Under the pieces are notes generated by a model. The model saw only the letters and a program-made list of their open reading frames with translations, was not told the origin of the DNA and searched no databases. Below are positions 9,526-16,482 of a DNA stretch of 64,000 bases, one piece after another. Position 1 is the stretch's first letter, and each line of letters begins with the position of its first letter. The DNA is taken from the NCBI GenBank assembly GCA_020060215.1, contig JAGVAP010000121.1, positions 62,001 to 126,000 of the forward strand, read 5' to 3'. A program made the translations under genes and the position numbers. This DNA is from Deltaproteobacteria bacterium. GTDB taxonomy: Bacteria > Desulfobacterota > DSM-4660 > Desulfatiglandales > HGW-15.

Positions 9526-9806
9526 TTCCTACTCTCGCGGAGCTCTCCCGAGACCATGGAACAGCGGAGTGGTCGCTGTGGGATATCTTCCTGTTCTCAG
9601 TACCTCTTCGGGGACCATTACCCGTGTGCCCTCATCCCCTATCTCCTTGAGCCCTTTCCATCCTCCAGAGGACGAGAAGAACCGTCTCCCCGCAAAGGCT
9701 CGACTCCGCCTGGAGGGGGATAGACTGAATCGCCTCTTCCGGCTTGAAGATAGACCCCTTCGGCTCCAAGGCCGATCATGCCGGTGTTCAATCTGGCCGG
9801 CTGGTG

Positions 9807-10262
9807 TCAGCGCACATAGGGTACGCCCTTGCCTGGGTGCTCCAATTCCCCGAGAAGCCCGGCGATGTCGTCGGCGAGAGCATCCGAAGGGGTCACGGTC
9901 AACTTCCTTCCTGCAACCAAGGAAGAAAAGCGGTCGGCCTCCTGGTGGCTCTTGTAGATATCCCGAAGGGCATCAGAGAGCAACTGGACTTTAGTCTGGG
10001 GCAAGCCCTTTTCCGCAACGACTTTTTTGAAGTTCCATTGCTGCCCATCCTGCCACCAGACCATCCCGAAAGCGCCCGGAGGTTTGCCGACGAACGCATA
10101 CAGGGCTTCATCGGCAGGCACCAGCTCCAGCTTCTCCTTCACATTGCCCACGAATGATTCCAATTGCGGTCGAAAACGTTGAATCCTCTGAGCGGCCTTT
10201 CCGTCCTGGTCCATTGGTGGGTACTCCTTCTCCTTGCCGAACAGACTCCCCAGAAGTCCCAT
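9807..10262 (-). CDS. Hypothetical soluble protein
   Basis: 151 residues starting MGLLGSLFGKEKEYPPMDQD. The ATG at 10262 has a perfect AAGGAGG five bases upstream, which decides the start over an earlier in-frame ATG at 10316. No signal peptide or membrane helix. The middle reads AFVGKPPGAFGMVWWQDGQQ and the C-terminus is mostly helical. No family was recognised. The strong ribosome binding site and lack of an internal stop make it a likely real gene. It stands alone, 388 bases downstream of the ThiF-like gene on the same strand. Confidence 0.7.
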   Translation of the reverse strand: MGLLGSLFGKEKEYPPMDQDGKAAQRIQRFRPQLESFVGNVKEKLELVPADEALYAFVGKPPGAFGMVWWQDGQQWNFKKVVAEKGLPQTKVQLLSDALRDIYKSHQEADRFSSLVAGRKLTVTPSDALADDIAGLLGELEHPGKGVPYVR

Positions 10263-10650
10263 GCCAGCCTCCTTTCGGGCCACAGGAAAGCGTTCGCGCA
10301 TGAAGCGCTCGCTCACGCTCGTTGGGGAAACCGGCGAATGAACTGGAAATCGGCTCCGGACGACGGCTCCGGATGGAAGGAAACACCGCGTGGGCTCCCG
10401 AACAGAAGCCTGACAGTGCTGCAGTGCCGGGGGAGCGACCGGAGGATCAGCTTTCGCCGATTCTTCCTTTCACGAGCATCTGCGACCCTCTTCAGGTGAA
10501 CGGGACAGCGGCCCGACTGCCCCCAGCCTGTAGCAGCCCCCGGCTGCCACACCCTTATGGCCATACTTTTAGCCAGAATGTTCCGTATGTCAAGAATTCT
10601 ATGCAGCCGGGGAGATGCCTCCACCTCCGGCTTCATCCGAGTGATGCCAA
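10263..10650. other. Non-coding stretch
   Basis: About 390 bases between the ThiF-like gene and the small hypothetical gene. No gene with a credible ribosome binding site was found on either strand, and no clear terminator or promoter was recognised. A few imperfect GC-rich hairpins occur near 10505-10550. Confidence 0.5.
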
Positions 10651-11550
10651 TCATCTCACGAAGACTCCCCCTGAAGCCGAGAGGATCCGCCGGATCAGCG
10701 CTTCCCGGTCGGGCGGAAACTCCTTGAGCCTTTGCGGCACCCTGTTCCTGAAGGGATCGTAGACGGCGAATGCGGGGCTGAGGGCGAGATCGCCCCATCC
10801 GAGCAGCACCTTCACGCACTCGACGGCAATGCGGGTTGCGGTGAACCAGACCATCGGCGCAAAGGAAGGCGCCCTGCCCCTGGCCAGTTTGAGCAGTGTT
10901 TCATCCCTGAAGTAGTCCGACACGCCCTCCACGTACCCGAAGCCGGCAAGGATCCTCATGAGGAGAAGTCTGTTTTGCTCATCCGGGATCATTGAGACCG
11001 GGATATCCTGGATCTCCGCGAGGCCGTAGGTCTGCTCGAAGGAGGGGGTCTCCGGCGTGAAGGTGCACACATTGGCAAAGGGGAGGGCCCATCCCTCCAC
11101 AAAGGTGATCCCCATGCGGTTTGCCGTTCGCGATATGGTCAGGCAGGCCTTCACGTCGTCCAGGACCAGGGCGGCCACATCCGAGCCGGCCAGGATCTCC
11201 GGGCAGTTCTCCTCGTCGACCCGGTCGAATGCATCGAGCCTGATCGCCGGGTTGATCTTGCTGCAGAACCGCTCCGCAGCGGCGATCTTCATCTCCCCGA
11301 CCGTATCCAGGAAGGCGAGGTTCTGGCGGTTGAGATTGGATGTCTCGATGATATCGTTGTCGACGATGCTGAATCGCTCTACCCCGCTTCGCGCCAGGAC
11401 CTCCAGGACGATTCCGCCCAGGCCGCCGATCCCGAAGATGCTCACCTTGGAATGCTTCAGCCGGTCCTGTTCCTCCCTGGTGATCATCCCGAGGTTTCGA
11501 TCGACGAGGGAAGCATACTCGCGGTCCCATTCCACTTTCTCTTCTTCCAT
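10651..11550 (-). CDS. ThiF/MoeB/HesA-family adenylyltransferase-like protein
   Basis: 299 residues. The Rossmann motif VSIFGIGGLGGIVLEVLARS and the following VDNDIIETSNLNRQ carry the ATP-binding loop, the Mg-binding Asp and the Arg finger of E1-like enzymes. Such enzymes adenylate a C-terminal glycine of a ubiquitin-like or sulfur-carrier protein, or a carboxylate or peptide. The CxxC zinc pair of MoeB/ThiF is not visible, and no ThiS/MoaD-like partner is adjacent, so the substrate is unknown. It lies downstream of the lipid-type cluster on the same strand, separated from it by a 235-bp repeat block. The start at 11550 has GGGGAA four bases upstream. Confidence 0.85.
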   Translation of the reverse strand: MEEEKVEWDREYASLVDRNLGMITREEQDRLKHSKVSIFGIGGLGGIVLEVLARSGVERFSIVDNDIIETSNLNRQNLAFLDTVGEMKIAAAERFCSKINPAIRLDAFDRVDEENCPEILAGSDVAALVLDDVKACLTISRTANRMGITFVEGWALPFANVCTFTPETPSFEQTYGLAEIQDIPVSMIPDEQNRLLLMRILAGFGYVEGVSDYFRDETLLKLARGRAPSFAPMVWFTATRIAVECVKVLLGWGDLALSPAFAVYDPFRNRVPQRLKEFPPDREALIRRILSASGGVFVR

Positions 11551-11559
11551 CGTTTTCCC

Positions 11560-11785
11560 CTGGATTGGTAGGGTGGGCGGAGGGAAGCGAAGCCCACCGG
11601 TCCAGAAGTCCGTGCATCCGGAATTGATGGGTTTCGCTCCGCTCCACCCATCCTACAGGAAATGCGATGCACGCCGGCCCCGCATGATGGGGTTTCGCTT
11701 CGCTCCACCCATCCTGCGTGGAAATACGTGCCGCCGGCGAAAATCATAGGATGGGTGCGGCGCCGGCGGAAACCCATCGCTTCAT
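11560..11785. repeat. Cluster of four alternating 'VERSET'-type repeats
   Basis: Four related units lie near 11567-11600, 11627-11657, 11687-11718 and 11748-11781. Their cores resemble GGGTTTCGCTCCGCTCCACC, one strand of which would read GWVERSETP. Orientation alternates, so single-stranded DNA or RNA could fold into long hairpins. This is a widespread class of dispersed intergenic repeat. It separates the UbiA-like gene from the ThiF-like gene and may act as a transcription end point. Confidence 0.75.
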
Positions 11786-12433
11786 CTATAACATCATGAC
11801 CGCAAATCCTGCCAAGGCTCCAGCAAAGGGGAGGAACCGAACCATCCTGCTCCCCCGGACAAGACGGCCGGGCAGCCCGTAGCGAGGATCATGGAGGAGC
11901 TCATAACAGACAAAGGCGGCGAAGACCAGGACCATGACCGCCCCGCTCCTCCAGTCCAGGAGGGGCCCGCTCATGACCAGGAGGACGAGGAGCGGGTACT
12001 TGGCCAGGGGCAAAAGGCCGTTCGCCCAGCGGCTCCGGATTCCGGATGCGAGCACGTGCCAGACGTGGAGCGCCCAGAAGAGCGAGGCATACAGGACGCC
12101 CTGCCAAAGGCTATGGAAGAAGGACAGCAAGCCCAACGGGGCGAGGACCGCCAGAACCAGGACGATGCGGAAAGCCCGCAGCTCTTCCGTCCGGCACAGC
12201 ACCCTGCCCGGATCCTTTCGCCGGTCCTCCTCGATGCTGTAGAGATCTTCGAGGAGACGAAAGGGGAAGAGGAGCACCAGGAAAAGGGGCACTGCGCCGA
12301 CGCGGAACCAACCGCTTACGCCGGGCGGCTCCACGGCCATCAGAGCCGAGGTGAGGAAGCATGAGAGGGGAAGATACAGCCTCAGGGGAAAACGCTCCCT
12401 CCGATAAAGCCCTATCTCATGAAAGGGTGACAT
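11786..12433 (-). CDS. UbiA-like polytopic membrane protein (tentative)
   Basis: About 215 residues with roughly seven hydrophobic helices. The loop after the second helix, PFRLLEDLYSIEEDRRKDP, recalls the Asp-rich motif of UbiA prenyltransferases, although the canonical NDxxDxxxD is not intact and the protein is shorter than the usual 280-300 residues. UbiA enzymes attach isoprenoid chains to aromatic or glycerol-phosphate acceptors; this one may be degenerate or may do another membrane-lipid reaction. The start overlaps the end of the upstream dikinase gene by 17 bases (ATG at 12433, alternative 12448), so the two are co-translated. Family placement is uncertain; the membrane-protein call is firm. 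Confidence 0.55.
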   Translation of the reverse strand: MSPFHEIGLYRRERFPLRLYLPLSCFLTSALMAVEPPGVSGWFRVGAVPLFLVLLFPFRLLEDLYSIEEDRRKDPGRVLCRTEELRAFRIVLVLAVLAPLGLLSFFHSLWQGVLYASLFWALHVWHVLASGIRSRWANGLLPLAKYPLLVLLVMSGPLLDWRSGAVMVLVFAAFVCYELLHDPRYGLPGRLVRGSRMVRFLPFAGALAGFAVMML

Positions 12434-15068
12434 ATCCTTCATCCCCATTCACCACGATGTTCTGCCCGGAAGCCGCCAGCTCCGTGATCTTCGGAACCGA
12501 GACCACCGCGGGGATGCCGAATTCCCTCGCAATGATCGCCCCATGGGAGAGCATGCCCCCGCGCTCCATCACCAGCCCCCGGATCAGCGGAAAGACCGGC
12601 CCCCATCCGGGATCGGTCTGGCGCGTCACCAGGATCTCTCCGGCTTTCAATTGATGGGCCTGGAGCACGTTTTCCAGCACCCTGGCCGTTCCTCCGGCCT
12701 TTCCGCCGCAGGCCCCGATCCCGTAAAGTGCGCCGGCCGGTCCTTGGCGGTTCCAGGCCCGCGAGGATCGAAAGGCCGGCTGGGTGCCGTCAAAATACTC
12801 CCCCGGAGAGAGCAGGAGGTAGTCCGGCGGGCGGAGGAGGGAAGCCTTCCGGAAGTGCTCCCTGCGAAGCAGGATGAGCGGTTTCAACCCATCCGGAAGC
12901 ATCTCGGTGCCGGCGAGGAGATGATCGATTTCCTGATACTTCAGAAAGAAGACGTCTTCGGGGTCGTCGAGCCGCCCCTCCTTTTCGAGCAGCCGGCCCA
13001 GTCCCAGGAGGGTCTGCCGAAACTGCGCATACAGGGCGGCCTGTTTCATGCGGACGCGCTCCCGATAGGCTATCGAGCGGTGGGTCGACTTCAGGAGCAA
13101 TCTCAGGAGGAGCCGGCTCAGGCCGTTCAATCGGGGCCGAATGGCGCAAAGGGTCCGCTCCCTCTCCTCCTCTTCTCTTCGGATGATGGATCGAGGCGAC
13201 TCGACGCGGCTGTCCAGGTATCCCTTCAGGATGTCGAAGAGAGGCTCAGGGTTCTCCCGGAAGTTGGGTGCCGTCAGCATCAGCTCCCCGGAACACCGAA
13301 ACCCCCATTCCCGCAGAAACCGCTCCAGCCGCGATCTGAACTCCGGGAACTCGGCCCCGCCGCCCCGGATCTTGTCCCAGATCTCCCGTGCGGGGTTCGA
13401 ACGGAAGAGCTCGGATAGCCGTGCATCGCCCCGGACGGCCTGCGCCAGGTCCCAGATCGCTTGCGGGGGCTTGCTGCTGACGAGTCCCGGTATGCCTTTC
13501 AGGACCGCGTGATGAAGGGCTTCCCCCCTTTTCCTCCCCAGGATCCTTTGCAGAAGCCCTTTGAGGAGACCGTAGCTGAACATGGAGGCCACGTCGGCCA
13601 GGGCAGCCTTTCGCCAGTGGTGAAAACGGATCTCCAGGAATCCATGGAACTCCCGCAACCGCGTCCGGATCGACCCCGGCTTCGCCCCATCCGAGCATGC
13701 CTCCAGGTGACGGTCCACCAGGTTCTCCAGGGACCTGATCCGCCAGGGGAGCAGGAGAAAGGTGCGCAAGGTGACCCCGGCCATGCGCAGTACCTCGGCC
13801 GTTTCCTTGAGCGTGCGGAGGGCCACTCTGTACCGTTCGTCCCGGAATCCCGGATCCAGCAGCTCATTCATCCCGACGAAGGAGTCAAACAGGGAGGAGA
13901 CCTTCTTCCCGAAAGGAAGCACGCAGATGACCCGGTAGATGTTGGTGAGGTTGTAGTACATCCTCGCGCCATGGGTGCCGATGATGGCCGAGAGGGGGGT
14001 TTCCATGGCCCTCAACCGCCCCTCCGAGATTCCGAAGGCCTCTCCGAGGTTGCGAAAATAGAAATAGTACGACTTCAGGGCCACGGAGTAGAGGAGGGGG
14101 CAGATCGGGTCGGGATAGTTTTCACTGACATTCACGTTGGACCAGAGGACCTTCTCCCTCATCCCCTCCGGGACCGATCGGTCCACCGTGATCGGCCGCG
14201 CCTGGAGCAGGAACAGGGATCGGTCGGAATCCACGGCCCACTCGATATCCTGAGGATGTTTCAGGGACGTTTCCAGGTCCAGGGCATGCCTCCTGAGGTC
14301 CGGGAGCCAGGAGAAGTCGGTCTCCGGATCCGCCGCATCTTCCGGTTCGGCCACCTTCTCCCAGTCATTCGAAGTGCGGGATGCCAGGATTCGGCCCGGG
14401 TTCCGCCTTCCGGACACGAGCTCCTCGCCTCGTCCGTGCACGTACTCCACCAGGATGGGATGATCCTCGCGGAACGCGGGGCTTTTGTCCGGGGAGCGGG
14501 TGAAGAGGACCCCGGCCACCCTCGGCTCGATCATCTCCTGGATGACCACGCCCATTCCTCGAAGACGAATCCCCCGGCGGTGCTGGTAGAAGAGGCTCCT
14601 CTCGGACCAGAACGAGGCCCAGCACCGAAGCAGGGCATCGCGCATGGAGTCATCTGTGCGCAATGCAGGCACAGAGTCCAATTGCCCCGCAAATGAGGCG
14701 GCCTTTGAATCCTCCCCCACGGCGGAGCTGCGAACGATGATCCTCTCGGAACCAAGGTATTCTTCGGCTTGGGCAAGCATCTCTTCCCACACCCTTTCGG
14801 GCAGCCGGGACATCAGGACCAGCCGGGAGATCTCCTCGGCCGCATGGCGGATGGAGGTGGATGAACGGAAATCGATCCCGGCGCGGACGATCGACGTGCG
14901 GTCTGCCAGCGAGTTGGCTTCGCAGAAGCGATCGAAGGCCCGGATCGTCATGCCAAAGCCGGCGGGAACGGGCATCCCTCTCCGGATCATGAAACCGAGG
15001 GCGGCGGCCTTTCCGCCGACCTCGGCCTCGCTCCTGCAATCGCCAAGGGGGATGCAGAATGTGTCCAT
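12417..15068 (-). CDS. PEP-synthase/rifampin-phosphotransferase-like dikinase 2
   Basis: 883 residues. The N-terminal ATP-grasp domain (about 1-310) opens with EVGGKAAALGFMIRRGMPVP and includes RSSAVGEDSKAASFAGQLDS and the QDIEWAVDSDRSLFLLQARP ending typical of PPDK_N. A helical middle domain (about 320-770) of unrecognised specificity follows. A C-terminal swivelling domain carries the phosphohistidine in GGMLSHGAIIAREFGIPAV (His near 842). The PEP/pyruvate-binding barrel of true PEP synthase is missing, so the layout matches rifampin phosphotransferase, which moves the beta-phosphate of ATP to a hydroxyl. It lies in a run of lipid-type genes with a second such protein, so the acceptor may be a lipid head group or alcohol; that is inference. 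Confidence 0.8.
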   Translation of the reverse strand: MDTFCIPLGDCRSEAEVGGKAAALGFMIRRGMPVPAGFGMTIRAFDRFCEANSLADRTSIVRAGIDFRSSTSIRHAAEEISRLVLMSRLPERVWEEMLAQAEEYLGSERIIVRSSAVGEDSKAASFAGQLDSVPALRTDDSMRDALLRCWASFWSERSLFYQHRRGIRLRGMGVVIQEMIEPRVAGVLFTRSPDKSPAFREDHPILVEYVHGRGEELVSGRRNPGRILASRTSNDWEKVAEPEDAADPETDFSWLPDLRRHALDLETSLKHPQDIEWAVDSDRSLFLLQARPITVDRSVPEGMREKVLWSNVNVSENYPDPICPLLYSVALKSYYFYFRNLGEAFGISEGRLRAMETPLSAIIGTHGARMYYNLTNIYRVICVLPFGKKVSSLFDSFVGMNELLDPGFRDERYRVALRTLKETAEVLRMAGVTLRTFLLLPWRIRSLENLVDRHLEACSDGAKPGSIRTRLREFHGFLEIRFHHWRKAALADVASMFSYGLLKGLLQRILGRKRGEALHHAVLKGIPGLVSSKPPQAIWDLAQAVRGDARLSELFRSNPAREIWDKIRGGGAEFPEFRSRLERFLREWGFRCSGELMLTAPNFRENPEPLFDILKGYLDSRVESPRSIIRREEEERERTLCAIRPRLNGLSRLLLRLLLKSTHRSIAYRERVRMKQAALYAQFRQTLLGLGRLLEKEGRLDDPEDVFFLKYQEIDHLLAGTEMLPDGLKPLILLRREHFRKASLLRPPDYLLLSPGEYFDGTQPAFRSSRAWNRQGPAGALYGIGACGGKAGGTARVLENVLQAHQLKAGEILVTRQTDPGWGPVFPLIRGLVMERGGMLSHGAIIAREFGIPAVVSVPKITELAASGQNIVVNGDEGYVTLS

Positions 15069-15118
15069 GGGCCTCCATGGAAAATTTCAAATCTGAGATC
15101 TCAAATTTGAGATTCTCA
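15069..15118. repeat. Palindromic spacer inside the lipid-type operon
   Basis: The 50-bp gap between the CarS-like gene and dikinase 2 contains the perfect palindrome TCTCAAATTTGAGA (15099-15112) preceded by the related TTTCAAATCTGAGAT. AT-rich in a GC-rich operon, it looks like a scattered intergenic repeat. It could also tune expression between the two genes. Confidence 0.5.
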
Positions 15119-15658
15119 TTAAAGCGGGTTCTTCCTCAACCCCACGGCATACAGCGCGACATTGAAGAACAGGTGAAGACCGGTGCCGAGGATCAGGAAG
15201 GTCAGGATCACGGGCCAGTCGATGGCAAAAAACAGCCGGTAGACCAACACGCAGCCGATCGCCGAGTCTCCCTGATCCGCCAGGGCGAACCAGAGCTTCT
15301 TTTCACCGGGGAGTCTCCCGGGCGCAATCCCCATCCTCCTCTTGACGAAGGAGTTCGGAAGCTCGGAGAGGATGTAGGCCAGCCCCAGGGCCAGTCCGAG
15401 CAGGACGACGGAATGCTCGGCAAAACCAATGGCCAGGGGTCCGCTCGGTTCAATCCACAACGCAAGATAGGCGCCGGCGATCGTCAGGAGGGGCATGGCC
15501 AGCACCCCGCGCCAGGTCTTGTTCTCCCCGAACCACCCGCGGTGTATGGGTCTCTTGAGAGACGGAAGGAGATCCATCCGGACAACGACCATGTGAAGGA
15601 TGCCGCCCAGGATCAGGGGGACGAAGAGGACCAGGGACTTGATGATCGTCGCGCCCAT
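15119..15658 (-). CDS. CDP-archaeol synthase (CarS)-like integral membrane enzyme
   Basis: 179 residues, almost all hydrophobic, about five helices. It has the signature loops of the CarS/CdsA-like family: NKTWRG near residue 45, ELPNSFVKRRMGI near 100, and the acidic LADQGDSAIG near 130. CarS transfers CMP from CTP to a phosphorylated lipid (2,3-digeranylgeranylglyceryl phosphate in archaea), giving a CDP-activated lipid for head-group addition. The ATG at 15658 lies two bases after the stop of the CDP-alcohol phosphatidyltransferase gene, so the two are one transcript. Pairing a CMP-transferase with a CDP-alcohol enzyme strongly suggests a membrane lipid product. The bacterial substrate is unknown. 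Confidence 0.8.
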   Translation of the reverse strand: MGATIIKSLVLFVPLILGGILHMVVVRMDLLPSLKRPIHRGWFGENKTWRGVLAMPLLTIAGAYLALWIEPSGPLAIGFAEHSVVLLGLALGLAYILSELPNSFVKRRMGIAPGRLPGEKKLWFALADQGDSAIGCVLVYRLFFAIDWPVILTFLILGTGLHLFFNVALYAVGLRKNPL

Positions 15659-15660
15659 GC

Positions 15661-16266
15661 CTACACCCCTGCCCCCAGCCGGAGAATGTGGATGAGTATC
15701 AGGACCGCCAGCGGCAAGACCACGATCAGGAGCCCCCTGGCTCCCGGTCTCCTGATCCTGAGCGGCGCGACCATGAGGAGTCCGAACACGATGAAGAAGA
15801 CGCCGGCCAAGGAGGAGAGCCCGGGAAAAAGCAGGACCAGGGTCCAGAACACCCCGATCACGGTGGTGGGAACGCCCACGAAATCCCTTGCGTCTTCTTC
15901 CTGGGACATTACGTTGTAGAAGGAGAGCCGTGTCAGGGCCGCCACGATGTAGAGTCCTCCTGCCACAAGGGACCAGAGCTGCACACCGCCGAGGAAGAGG
16001 AGGCACACGACCGGGGCAAAACCAAAGGCGACGCCGTCGGCCAGGCTGTCGATCTCGACCCCCATCTTTTTCTCCAGTGCGGTTCTGTGAAAGAGATTGG
16101 CGAACTTTCCGTCGAAGACATCCATGAGCGACGAGAGGCCGATGCACAGCCCTGCGGCGGAAGGGCTGCCTTCCGCCGCAAAGATCACGGCGAGCAGGGA
16201 TGTGAACCCGGAGACGTAGGTGAGGAGATTCCACATCCGTATGCTTCTAAAGAGAGCGAATTCCAT
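15661..16266 (-). CDS. CDP-alcohol phosphatidyltransferase (PssA-like)
   Basis: 201 residues, about six helices. It carries the family active site DVFDGKFA, then G and the DSLADG pair (DGxxA..G...D...D), at about residues 50-80. Enzymes of this type replace CMP on a CDP-lipid with an alcohol such as serine, inositol or glycerol phosphate; the sequence looks most like phosphatidylserine synthase. The ATG at 16266 has GGGGGAA upstream, and an earlier start (16323) would begin inside a dispersed repeat, so 16266 is preferred. It is followed two bases later by the CarS-like gene, and both sit between two dikinase-like genes. The acceptor is unknown. Confidence 0.87.
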   Translation of the reverse strand: MEFALFRSIRMWNLLTYVSGFTSLLAVIFAAEGSPSAAGLCIGLSSLMDVFDGKFANLFHRTALEKKMGVEIDSLADGVAFGFAPVVCLLFLGGVQLWSLVAGGLYIVAALTRLSFYNVMSQEEDARDFVGVPTTVIGVFWTLVLLFPGLSSLAGVFFIVFGLLMVAPLRIRRPGARGLLIVVLPLAVLILIHILRLGAGV

Positions 16267-16285
16267 ATCAGATTTCCCCCATGCC

Positions 16286-16332
16286 GGCCTTACGGCCGCA
16301 GCCGAATTCCGCCACCAAGACACGAAGACACC
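16286..16332 (+). repeat. Dispersed repeat with GGCCTTACGGCCGCAGCC core, copy 1
   Basis: A 47-bp stretch beginning GGCCTTACGGCCGCAGCC and ending CACGAAGACACC. By eye it matches 43 of 47 positions with the reverse complement of 51593-51639. A related CACGAAG half-copy lies near 27780-27810. Confidence 0.75.
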
Positions 16333-16347
16333 AACAAGGGTAACACC

Positions 16348-16415
16348 TTAGCTCTTTGAAAAATCGAGTCGATGAGGAGGGGGGCCACCCCCCTGCGCCA
16401 TTTTCAAAGAGCTAA
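16348..16415. repeat. 68-bp nested inverted repeat (MITE-like)
   Basis: Outer arms TTAGCTCTTTGAAAA (16348-16362) and its exact reverse complement (16401-16415) enclose an inner GGGGGG-CCA-CCCCCC hairpin (16379-16393). On both sides lie CACGAAG-type words in opposite orientations (16311-16332 and about 16450-16473), making the whole 16286-16473 block an imperfect large palindrome. It separates dikinase 1 from the phosphatidyltransferase gene. Confidence 0.75.
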
Positions 16416-16482
16416 AGGGTTCCCAAGAAGGATATTGTGGTTTTCTTTGTGTCTTAGTGCCTTCGTGGCAGATGCTCCTGGT

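Noticed and set aside
16348..16415. Interpreting the nested inverted repeat as an intrinsic terminator
   Set aside because: The long outer arms, large loop and absence of a T run directly after the inner hairpin on either strand fit a repeat element better than a terminator.
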